Shown here in pieces: positions 11,971-21,424 of a stretch of DNA of 64,000 bases (the stretch's first letter is position 1; the number at the start of each line of letters is the position of its first letter). A model generated the notes under the pieces. The model did no database searches, was not told the DNA's origin, and saw only the letters and a program-made list of their open reading frames with translations. A program made the position numbers and the translations under genes. Origin of the DNA: Paralithodes platypus (Eukaryota; Arthropoda; Malacostraca; Decapoda; Lithodidae); the NCBI GenBank assembly GCA_032716605.1, contig CM064519.1, forward strand, positions 17,449,794 to 17,513,793. Reading direction: 5' to 3'.

Positions 11971-12041
11971 CAATAATACATATATAAATATATATACAGT
12001 ATAGGCCTATAGACCTAAAAAAAAAAAAAAAAATTTTTTTT

Positions 12042-12261
12042 TTAACTCCTTGAGGATTATGTCGCGTTTTAGCAGTTTATTCTGGCTACCATTACACGAT
12101 TTTGCTTAGATTAGTACGAGAATGTGGAAGTCAAAGGTTTAAGTTAGTGAGACAGTCTGCACCCTTTTAATTCACAGAGATCCTCCCTAGATTGTATACA
12201 CTCGTCTAATGATAGCCAACACAAGCTGATAACAAATGTGTCATAATCGCCAAAGAGTTAA
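12042..12261. mobile_element. MITE-C copy, TTAA on both sides
   Basis: Left end TTAACTCCTTGAGGATTATG; right end GCCAAAGAGTTAA; inner motif CTCGTCTAATGATAGCCA as in other copies. About 220 bp. No gene. Confidence 0.75.
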
Positions 12262-12390
12262 GGAATAAAAGAAAGTAAAAAAAGGAAGTATTACGATCGA
12301 ATAAAACAAGACGAGCAGAGAAGCTAACTATCACCAATATCAATAATCCATTAACAGCTACCAAGATATAAACCTCGTAAGCTACTAATG

Positions 12391-12920
12391 CTCTTGAGGG
12401 ATTGCTGTATATTAGGGGAGGCTCTTGAGGGATTGCTGTATATTAGGGGAGGGTCTTGAGGGATTGCTGTATATTAGGGGAGGGTCTTGAGGGATTGCTG
12501 TATATTAGGGGAGGGTCTTGAGGGATTGCTGTATATTAGGGGAGGGTCTTGAGGGATTGCTGTATATTAGGGGAGGGTCTTGAGGGATTGCTGTATATTA
12601 GGGGAGGGTCTTGAGGGATTGCTGTATATTAGGGGAGGGTCTTGAGGGATTGCTGTATATAAGGGGAGGGTCTTGAGGGATTGCTGTATATTAGGGGAGG
12701 GTCTTGAGGGATTGCTGTATATTAGGGGAGGGTCTTGAGGGATTGCTGTATATTAGGGGAGGGTCTTGAGGGATTGCTGTATATTAGGGGAGGGTCTTGA
12801 GGGATTGCTGTATATTAGGGGAGGGTCTTGAGGGATTGCTGTATATTAGGGGAGGGTCTTGAGGGATTGCTGTATATTAGGGGAGGGTCTTGAGGGATTG
12901 CTGTATATTAGGGGAGGGTT
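12391..12920. repeat. Minisatellite array, 31-bp unit, built on a MITE-A end
   Basis: About 17 nearly identical 31-bp units containing TCTTGAGGGATTGCTGTATA followed by TTAGGGGAGGG. The last unit merges into a MITE-A copy whose own terminus is that TTAGGGGAGGG. The repeat unit therefore appears to be MITE terminus plus about 20 bp of flank. Confidence 0.9.
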
Positions 12921-13147
12921 TTGTTTTGTCTGAACCCCTTTATCCCTCGTGTTTAGCTCCATTAGTTTTGAGATCTGAAGACATTCGCCCTATATAGTTT
13001 GGTGATTATAAGACCTTTTGTGCTATTTAGGTGTCCATTTTTTCCTGGCGAACGATAGCGAGCTTGCAATTTAGGAGGGGACGGGGCCTTTTTCCACCGA
13101 GAAATGCGCACATATATCTGAAAGGTGTGTGTGTGTGTGTGTGTGTA

Positions 13148-13202
<55 letters not shown>

Positions 13203-13290
13203 ATTTATTTATTTATTTTTTTTATTTTTTATTTTTTTTAAGGTTGATGGAGGTCTAGGGAGGGAGGAAATAGTATTGATAATACCAATG
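12909..13290 (+). mobile_element. MITE-A copy carrying an internal (GT)n
   Basis: Runs TTAGGGGAGGGTTTTG, CCTTTATCCCTCGTG, CCTGGCGAACGATAGCGAGC, then a degraded CCGG hairpin. A (GT)n at about 13124-13200 and a T-rich stretch sit between the core and TTGATGGAGGTCTAGGGAGG. The microsatellite replaced the segment that normally reads ATCTTGAAAGGGGGTC. Confidence 0.8.
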
Positions 13291-13524
13291 ACAAATATAT
13301 AAAACCACATACACCCCTTAATTAATACGAAAGGGTACGTTCGTAAATACAGATCAATACAATCGGTGACTCAATCACAAAACATGTACCAGGTTCATAT
13401 ACTGTACATGGCAACTGTACAAACACCAAAGTCGCGTCATAAAGTGATAAATTGAGCTTACATTTTCGTCCTAGCACAAATTAACCAAATATAGTATATA
13501 TTGAAGCTAGCAGAGCACTTGAGA

Positions 13525-13860
13525 GCACATACCTCCACGTACGCTGGTGGAGGTATGCGATCTACCAATCGCTTCATAAATGGAATCATTTCCTTGTAGC
13601 ATACCCTATCTGCCCACCGAATTTCGTGTACATAGGTTCAGACATTTGTGAGCCGACTATGCTGGTGGAGGTATGCGCTGTGCCGGTTACCTCCTAAATT
13701 ATATCACTTATTGCTCGGCGCATATCTTATCTGCCACCAAATTTCGTGAAAATCGGTTCATAACTTTGCGAGATATCTTGTTTGCAGACAGACAGATAAA
13801 CAAACGGAGGCAATAACATAACCTAGTCAACTTTATTGGTCGAGGTAATAACCTTGAATA
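13525..13860. repeat. Dispersed element with two internal units and a CCTCCAC hairpin
   Basis: The motif GCTGGTGGAGGTATGCG occurs twice (13543-13559 and 13660-13676), each followed about 70-80 bp later by ATCTGCC(C)ACC(G/A)AATTTCGTG. The left end forms a hairpin with CATACCTCCAC. Near the right end ACTTTGCGAGATATC and an ACAGACAGATAAACAAACGG tail resemble the tails of widespread invertebrate repeats. Family unknown. The flanks 13291-13524 and 13861-14629 show no gene. Confidence 0.6.
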
Positions 13861-14629
13861 TAAAATCGTGTAATTTATAGAATACCCTATGACAAAAAGG
13901 TGAAAGATAAATGTGGAAGACGTGATGAAGCATGAAGCAAAACTATTATTTTAGGGAGTATAAATAAAACTGGTACCGGTACTCACTTGTTTCCAGGCTA
14001 CATGAGTTCAGTGGTCCAATTTAACTTACCTGAAGAAAAAAAATTCAAGCTGGTAAATATGATAAAATATAAATGAAGCTGATTAAAATACTTGGATAAA
14101 TATTGCCAAGCAAAACATGGAAGTGTGGTTCTCTCAGAATCAAAGTGTATTAATGTTAGTCACAATTTATTATAAAATATAATTTTATGGAACATCTCTA
14201 CCTATACTACATGCACAAGTCACTAATCCTTTCTTGACTTGATAATATATCTTTAAAATATTTATACACCATTCCATAACTGTCCAAATAACATAAATTA
14301 TGAATGTTATGCAATTGTATCCTTTTGTCACTAGGGCCCTATTATCAGTGGACTGTGTACACAACCCGACCGATTGGGAACACCGTGGTATGGGCTTCAC
14401 GACCCATGTGTTCAGGATTTTAATCAATTAGAACATCGTTATATATTTTACAGACAGCGAATAAAGTATTATTATGTTTTTTTCCTTATTTCAGAGTATT
14501 GTTTTACAAAATGTCAATGCATTATTTCCACACAGTGTTATTGATAAGTCCTTTTGTCTCTATAGTGTGCGGTTCTTGTTTTGGTGTGTTTGCTTTGCGA
14601 GTTTTACATTTTAAATTGCATACTGTAAC

Positions 14630-15010
14630 TTAAGGGGGCCCACCTCGTTTTTTTCTCGCTCTCTCCCTCTCTCTCTGAGTTGTATCCATTCGGCCCCATT
14701 TCAACCTACTGTTTTAAGACGTTTAACCCCATCCAGGTGTCGATTTTTTCCTGGCGAGCGGTAGCGAGCCAGCATATTTTGTTTTAAATGTTTGTGACAG
14801 CAGGCTAAATTTGTACATTTTTCGATAGAAAAATTTCTCCGGCGAAGCCGGATTTCTCCATACAATGCTGGCTCGCTATCGCTTGCCAGGAAGAAATCGA
14901 CACCTGGATGGGAATAAACGTCTTAAATCAGTAGGCTGAATGGGGCCGAATGGATACAAGCCAGAGAAAGAGAGAATAGGCGAGACAAAAAAGCAGGTCA
15001 CCCCCCTTAA
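14630..15010. mobile_element. MITE-B copy, full foldback, TTAA on both sides
   Basis: A 381-bp element whose left and right arms of about 150 bp are inverted copies: TTGTATCCATTCGGCCCC, TGTTTTAAGACGTTTA, CATCCAGGTGTCGATTT and GGCGAGCGGTAGCGAGCC each reappear inverted. The centre holds GATAGAAAAATTTCTCC and CCGGCGAAGCCGG. Left terminus TTAAGGGGGCCCACC, right terminus GGTCACCCCCCTTAA. Confidence 0.88.
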
Positions 15011-15137
15011 AATTCGTGCCTGGATCTGTGAAATGGAATCTGGTAGCAATATTGGGGAATGTTGCAGCCAACTGCACCTATCTAAATGGAGGGGAGACTG
15101 TAGACACTATGGATTAAGTGAGAGAGCCAGGTCACGT

Positions 15138-15214
<77 letters not shown>
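15138..15214. repeat. (CA)n microsatellite
   Basis: Pure CA tract. The flanks 15011-15137 and 15215-15872 show no gene. Confidence 0.95.
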
Positions 15215-15215
<1 letters not shown>

Positions 15216-15872
15216 CGAGACACATATCTAAAATCTTGTGATAAGGCATGACTGCCTGTAACAAATGTCTCCCCCAAAATCGAAAGAGTGACAAAGAACA
15301 AATTCAACGTAGTTAGCGTCAAAAAATCTGGACACACGGCGCTTGAAGCAATTTAAGTCACAGGACGAGGGAAAGACAGATTGAGGGAGAGAGTTTCAAA
15401 GCTTGCTCGAAGCTCAAAGCTCGAAGAATGACTGGAAAAGACTGGATGTATGCATACATATGCACACAAACACACACGCATACACAACCAAAAGTACAGT
15501 ACACAGCGACATTCTAAGTCAAGGATAATTGGTGTTATATCGTTAGGAGGTTGTACAATGTGTAAATATTCAATTAAGATAACGTAGACGATAGAATATT
15601 TGTTTGTACCTCAAAGTAAGTAGCTTTGGCGAAGCATCACCATCAGTACATTAGGCCGGAATTCCAGACACCGGTCTCTTATAAGTAGAACAAAATCATC
15701 TAAGCATGGCCTGGATGTAAAATACATTTTGTATAATATTTTAAATCGCTCGGCAAAAAAGGTCGGATAATCGATGCGTAAGAGGGAAATAAACAAATAT
15801 GTATTTGTGTGCAGTGATTCGGCAGCAGATGTGGGCTCTATAGTATGTGGGCTCTATAGTGTGTCTGTGTGT

Positions 15873-16199
15873 ATAATAATAATAATAATAATAATAATCG
15901 GTTTATTTCAAGCCGGCAGCCAATGGGGCTGAAAATACACAAACTTAACCTAGATCTTATCCTAAGGGATCAATAGACTGATCCTGGCTGCTAACGAGAG
16001 CGCCTACATACTCCCGAAGGAGTAGGACGTGGGCAGGAGACTTTGTGGGCCCCCCGAGGCGGTCCGTCCAGACCTTGCCTTCACGGCCAGGGAAAGTTTT
16101 TGAGAGAACTTCCCCTGCCGGCGCGTGGGATTGAACCCCCGACACCAGAGCTAGGGCTCCCAATACAGAGTACTAAGCGCGCTCGGCCACCGTGACCGT
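15873..16199 (-). mobile_element. tRNA-derived SINE with (ATT)n tail
   Basis: Read on the minus strand it starts CGGTCACGGTGGCCGAGCGC, a Ser/Leu-type A box (TGGCCGAGCGC). A B box follows about 50 bp later (GGGGTTCAATCCC), then a body of about 210 bp, TTGAAATAAACCG and a (ATT)n tail at 15873-15899. Head, body and simple-repeat tail in that order are the standard SINE layout. About 325 bp. SINEs are copied by a partner LINE in trans; I cannot name the partner from the tail. The adjoining (TG)n begins at the tRNA-like 5' end. Confidence 0.8.
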
Positions 16200-16425
16200 G
16201 TGTGTGTGTGTGTGTGTGTGTGTATGCCGCCGTGCTCATGCATATGCAATATAGGGGCACAAATACGGGTGCTTTCATATTCTGTGCTTTTATGGGAACA
16301 CATGTTTTATTTGCATTTTGTGAACGCACGAGAGATTTACCATGGTGAATGGGCATTAACAAACTATATTTAGCCGGTTTTATTAGGCCGGCATAGAAGT
16401 GTTTAGCATATGCAGGAGATATTAT

Positions 16426-16801
16426 TTAAGGGGGGTGACCTGCTTTTTTTCTTTTCTTTTCTCTCTTTCACTGGCTTGTATCCATTTGGCCCCATTCAGC
16501 CTACTGTTTTAAGACGTTTATCTCCATCCAGGTGTCGATTTCTTCCTGGCGAGCGTTAGCGAGCCAGCATTGTATGGAGAAATCCGGCTTCGCCGGAGAA
16601 ATTTTTCTATCGAAAAATGTACAAATTTAGCTTGCTGTCAAAACAAATATATATATGCTGGCTCGCTACCGCTCGCCAGGAAAATATTTACACCTGGATG
16701 GGGGTAAACGTCTTAAAACAGTAGGCTGAATGGGGCCGAATGGATACAAGCCAAAGAGAGAGGGAGAGAAAGAGAAAAAAAAGCGAGGTGGGCCCCCTTA
16801 A
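16426..16801. mobile_element. MITE-B copy, full foldback, TTAA on both sides
   Basis: A 376-bp copy with TTAAGGGGGGTGACCTGC at one end and GGTGGGCCCCCTTAA at the other. The two ends match the two alternative type-B termini. The central hairpin CCGGCTTCGCCGG and the ATTTTTCTATCGAAAAAT stem are clear. A unique segment (TATATTTAGCCG, GGCATAGAAGTGTTT, ATATGCA, GAGATATTAT) occurs on both sides of the element (about 16365-16425 and 16806-16870), which points to a local duplication around the insertion. Confidence 0.88.
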
Positions 16802-17046
16802 CAAAATATATTTAGCCGTTTTGATTAGACCGGCATAGAAGTGTTTGAGCATATGCATGAGATATTATATAAACAAGTAGGGTGCTTTCATCAGCCAGAT
16901 ATAGTAAGCAATAACCTACATAATTATGCACCCTTATCACGCCCTAGTTTCCTGCTTTGCATCACATTGCTTGTAATTATAGATATATCAATATTAACTA
17001 TGATAATTAGATCGACTTTAACATTACTCTATATATTATATATATA

Positions 17047-17258
<212 letters not shown>

Positions 17259-17288
17259 GTGTGTGTGTTGTATATGTTTGTATGTATG

Positions 17289-17397
17289 CTTAGCCCCGGC
17301 CGGGATTTGAACCCACGATTAAGAGTCAGGCATTATACCAAGATACATGATTCATACTCTGAAAATAATGGGTTCGTTTCCCAACCAGGGCTAAACC
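17289..17397. repeat. Facing pair of tRNA T-arm-like sequences
   Basis: Left part TAGCCCCGGCCGGGATTTGA continuing ACCCA is an inverted B box. Right part TGGGTTCGTTTCCC followed by AACCAGGGCTA is a direct B box. The two are imperfect inverted copies about 55 bp apart. This looks like two SINE heads in inverted orientation or a palindromic SINE derivative. A third, weaker match (GTGGGTTAGATTTTTGGCC) is at 17457-17476. Bases 17477-18156 hold short GACA/GATA repeats and a 31-bp direct duplication at about 17767-17830, but no gene. Confidence 0.5.
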
Positions 17398-18156
17398 CAT
17401 TTGTATAATGGTTTCTAGGTCATAAAATAAGATGCCTGGCTTTTATTCCTAAGATTGTGGGTTAGATTTTTGGCCGCGGTAAGGAATAGTTCTGTGTGTG
17501 TTCATGTATATTAATTTTGTGACCTTCCACATATATACAGACAGACTGACAGACATAAATACAGACAGACAGACAGACAGAAAGAGAGAGAGAGACAGAC
17601 AGAGACAGAGATAAATATATAGATAGATACAGATAAATAGATAGATGTTATCCCGCTTAGAGCCACTGGGTATCATGGAACACTTTTGTCAGCAATATTT
17701 TGGACACATGAACTATCGTCAATAATATATCAGCAACTACTAACCCATGCACTAAGAGGACGCCATTTGTAATAGAAGCTGCCTATTGTTAGAAGATTTG
17801 TAATAGAAGCTGCCTATTGTTAGAAGATTTCATTAACATTGGACAGAACATGGAGTAAATAAACTGTTTTCGATAATTGTATTTCTCTGTTTATCTGCAG
17901 CCTGAATACAATGAATGAAATTGACTAAGGTTAACCATAATACAACTCATCCAATGTTTATGGGAGTTGTATTGTGTTGCTTTATTTTAATGTTGTGTGT
18001 ATTATTATTGTTGATAAAAAAAAAACTAAAATATTTAATAACGTCTTAATTGGGCGACACGGTTATTAATCGACAAAATAAAGGGGAAATGTCTTAGAAT
18101 CACCAAATTAATAGGGTGAAAATGGGATACCAAAAAGACTATCCATGAAGATAAGC

Positions 18157-18522
18157 TTAAGGGGGAAGGGTATATTTGTTGGTCGATTATTTCATATATA
18201 TATATATTGTTTTCTTGTAGTTTCCTCCTTAAACTTTAAAACTTTAACTTTAAAACCAAAAATTACATTAGATCCCCCTTCTAGATTAATTTGTATATTT
18301 TTCGGTAGGCCGGTTCTTCCAAAATTACAGGCTCACTATCGTTCGCTAGGAAAAAAATCGACACCTAAATAGTACGAAAGGTCTTAATATTGACAAACAA
18401 AAATGGGGCGAGAGGTCTTAAAATCGACAAACTAATGGGGCAAACATCTTAAAATCTGAAGAAATAATGGGGCTAAACATGAGGGAGAAGGGGGTCTAGA
18501 AATCCGGCCCATCTTCCCTTAA
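18157..18522 (-). mobile_element. MITE-A copy, TTAA on both sides
   Basis: Left end TTAAGGGGGAAGGGTATATT; right end GCCCATCTTCCCTTAA. The core has lost part of the ACATTTTTC/CCGG hairpins (TTTTCGGTAGGCCGG). A second fragment of the same family lies just left (about 18040-18135). Subtype A2 by its CCCATCT end. Confidence 0.8.
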
Positions 18523-18619
18523 AAATAGAGAGAAAAACATAAATTAATTTCCCTTCCGATGCCCTTGGGGTTAAGAATTAGAGACCAGATAATGAGATTC
18601 AGAGCTCCAATCAGTAATA

Positions 18620-18643
18620 TCCAGGAGCTGTGTGTGTGTGTGG

Positions 18644-18703
<60 letters not shown>

Positions 18704-18725
18704 CTGTGTGTGTGTGTGTGTGTGG

Positions 18726-18770
<45 letters not shown>

Positions 18771-19015
18771 TGTAGGTGTATGTGTGTGTGTGTAGGTGCA
18801 TGTCTGTGCGTGTGTGTGTAGGTGCATGTGTGTGTAGAGTGGGTGGCTGAGCGCGTGTCAAGGAATGAGTGTGTGTGTGTGTGTGTGCTTGGGTGGGTAG
18901 GTGCGCGCGTGTAAGTAGGGGCGGGTGGGTGGGTGAGTGAGTGTGTGTGTGTGTGTGTGCGCGTGTGTATAGGTGTAGATATGGGTGTAGGTGTGTGTGT
19001 ATTCATGTGTGTGTT
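18620..19015. repeat. Degenerate (TG)n microsatellite region
   Basis: TG tracts with regular GGCTG, AGG and GGTGCATG interruptions up to about 19015. His-Thr and Cys-Val frames are artefacts. 19016-19368 shows no gene. Confidence 0.92.
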
Positions 19016-19368
19016 CTAGACCTGTAAGCTCCAAACGAATAGAGCCAGGGGAAGCAGACAAATTAAGCTTGTTCCAGGACAAGATTGCACTGGAATGGAA
19101 AACCGTTGATTTGCTTAACCTAGTGTGCATTTCTCCATATTTTCATGTTTGCATATCATTATACAAACCTGCAGTATAGATATACACTAAAGAATTAAAG
19201 AGTATAAGCAAGGTATACTGTATATAAACATTGGGTACGTATATAAATAGTGACATACAATTATATATGGGTTTGTTACTATCAATATACCGTTATTACA
19301 TTATATTGTTATGAACGTTTTAAGCAGTACATCACGAAAAGATAAGTATGATAAAATACATGCAAAAG

Positions 19369-19960
19369 GAAGAAGTATAGCTAGATTATGAACTGGAATT
19401 GTAGGTAGTTGAGGCAAGGAGACCAAGTAAGAGAATGAAGTGGTTCAGCACGAAAAGAAAACATTGCCAGAAATAACATGGAGAAGAAAGAAACATAACT
19501 AGAATATGAAGTTAAATTGTGGTGACCGGTCAACTCAACCAGTAGACCATTTCAACCAGTACCAATTAAACCAATACGGTTAGGTTAGGTTAGGTTAGGT
19601 TAGGTTAGTACTATATTTTGGCACTGGTTTGGTTGGTCTTGGTTGATTTGGCACTGGCTGAGAGCTACTGGTTGAAATGGTCTACTGGTTGAGATGACAT
19701 GGAACCTTAAATTGTAGGTAGTCGAGGCAAGGAGGCTAAGTAAGAGAAAAGGGGGACGTAAAGAAAGTAAGTGGTGCAGCACGAACAAATAACAATGCAA
19801 GAAATAACATGGAGAAGCAAGACAAATAGCTAGATTATGAGCTGGAATAGTCGGTAGTTGAGGCAAGGGGACCCAGTAAGAGAAACAGAGGGTGCAAAGG
19901 GAAAGAAGCGATTTTGGCAATAACAGATAACAGTGCGAGAAATGAGATCATAAACAAGGA
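19369..19960. repeat. Three diverged direct repeats, about 150 bp each
   Basis: The order GAAG...TAGCTAGATTATGA, CTGGAAT, GTAGGTAGTTGAGGCAAGG, AAGTAAGAGAA, TGCAGCACGAA, AAATAACATGGAGAAG recurs at about 19369-19510, 19705-19830 and 19825-19960. The first two units are separated by the inverted repeat with TTAGG loop. Function unknown; no coding signature. Confidence 0.65.
19533..19695. repeat. Inverted repeat flanking a (TTAGG)n tract
   Basis: Left arm CTCAACCAGTAGACCATTTC continuing AACCAGTA (19533-19560) is inverted at 19665-19692. Between them lies a pure GGTTA tract of about six units (19578-19608). TTAGG is the telomeric repeat of most arthropods (established knowledge), so this is a short interstitial telomere-like tract inside a foldback. 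Confidence 0.75.
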
Positions 19961-19989
19961 AGGAACACGGAGGAGAAAAGCAAGGAAAC

Positions 19990-20480
19990 TCGGAAAGAAC
20001 ATAAGAACATACAAAACTGGGAGTCTGCAGAAAGCCGATCGGCTCACACAAGGCAGATCCATCTCACACACAACCCCAATTATAAGGTCTAATTATAGGC
20101 CCAGCTCACTAACACCATGATGACCGTATATACCTCATCAAAACGGTCAGAGGTCAACCAACACAATGTCTGCAGAGCGCCGGTTGGCCCACACCCGGCA
20201 GATCCCCCTCACACCCAACCCATCTCGTACATTATGCCTATCTAATTATATCTTAAAACTCTATCGTTCTTGATCCCACTATAGCACTTGGTAGCCTATT
20301 CCACCTATCTACAACTCTGTTAGCCGGAGGGAGCGGAGGGTGGGGAGAGAGCCTTCTACTTTGCTGTCCTATTTTTCTACTATAAACAGTCCCTGTCTAG
20401 TAGTATTAAGGCCGGACCACCTAGTAGGGACCGCAAGGTGTGTGTGGTCTGAGTATCTGTGTAACTCTGTGTAACTCACT
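19990..20480 (-). pseudogene. LINE remnant, CR1-like reverse transcriptase C-terminus
   Basis: On the minus strand, bases 20325-20258 read NRVVDRWNRLPSAIVGSRTI, the C-terminal signature of CR1/L2/Rex-type reverse transcriptases, followed at once by a stop. Downstream on that strand (20250-19990) lie two related GTCTGCAG-containing units, apparently 3' UTR. The 20395-20480 part is an inverted copy of the GA-associated repeat seen at 5600-5745, which hints that the repeat is itself a LINE piece. Heavily decayed. Confidence 0.65.
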
Positions 20481-20499
20481 ATTACACACCACACACCAT

Positions 20500-20703
20500 T
20501 ATTATATAGTCGTCTATTAGTAGCCAGCATAAACTGTCAAAACGCGTCATAATCCTCTCAAAGAGTTAATTACGGTAGTTTTTACCCATTTAATACCCAG
20601 CGGTCTGTCCTAAACTGCAGACAATTGTCTAATAATAGCCAGACCATAATGAAAGATTGCATCATCGTATTGAAAGACTGCATCATCGTATCCTGAAAGG
20701 GTT
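20500..20703. mobile_element. Two tandem MITE-C half copies
   Basis: GTCGTCTATTAGTAGCCAGC, then CAAAACGCGTCATAAT and AAAGAGTTAA (20566-20569), immediately followed by a second right half with ATTGTCTAATAATAGCCAG and TGAAAGGGTTA. Left halves are missing or decayed. 20704-21179 has no recognised gene. Confidence 0.55.
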
Positions 20704-21179
20704 ACGTATATCACGAATATCTCACCTTATTTCAGCCTATTTCCTTCCGATTCTCCTCCCAGATCGTCCGCTATTCGTCAAACGCCACTTCTAGACACTT
20801 TCCGCACTTCAGGCAAACGAGCACAAAAATAAAAAATAAATCTACGGGAAGAACGACGCGTCTTTACCGAGTGTCTCCGTCTCTGGGAATCAAGCGAGAG
20901 TCTATAGTCCTTCACCTGGACACTTGCACACGATAACAGAAACATGAGGCTTAAAAATCGACTAAACTATTAAACAGCTAAGTCAATATCAGTATGTTGA
21001 TTTGTGATAGTGAAAATAATTATGACGATCCCCTAGAGTTAAATATGGAAGGTCATTTGAATTGCCACTCTGGGTACCCAGCCAAGTATCGCGCATTTCC
21101 CGCCAAAACCACCAAATGTCTCCCGTTTTCTGTGAACATGACATTGTATCACTTGGCTTAATTAATTACATAACATACA

Positions 21180-21420
21180 TTAAGGATAGATGGGTCGTTT
21201 TCCTAGATCCGCATCTCCCTCATGTTCAGCCCCACCAGCTCCCAGATTCCAAGACGTTTGCCCCACTAGCTTGTCGATCTAAGACCTTTCGCCCCATTTC
21301 CTTGTCAATGTTAAGACCCTTCCTGCCATTTAGATGTCGACCTCCCTTCCGGCAAACGATAGTGAGCCTGCAATTTTGAAGGAACCGGCCCTACCGAAAA
21401 ATGTACAAATTAATCTAGAG
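21180..21420 (+). mobile_element. MITE-A copy truncated by the threonine-type array
   Basis: TTAAGGATAGATGGGTCG, CATCTCCCTCATGTTCAG, CCGGCAAACGATAGTGAGCC, GAACCGGCCCTACCG, AAAAATGTACAAATTAATCT, then it ends within AATCTAGAG exactly where the 63-bp array begins. The right terminus is absent. Confidence 0.75.
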
Positions 21421-21424
21421 ATCT

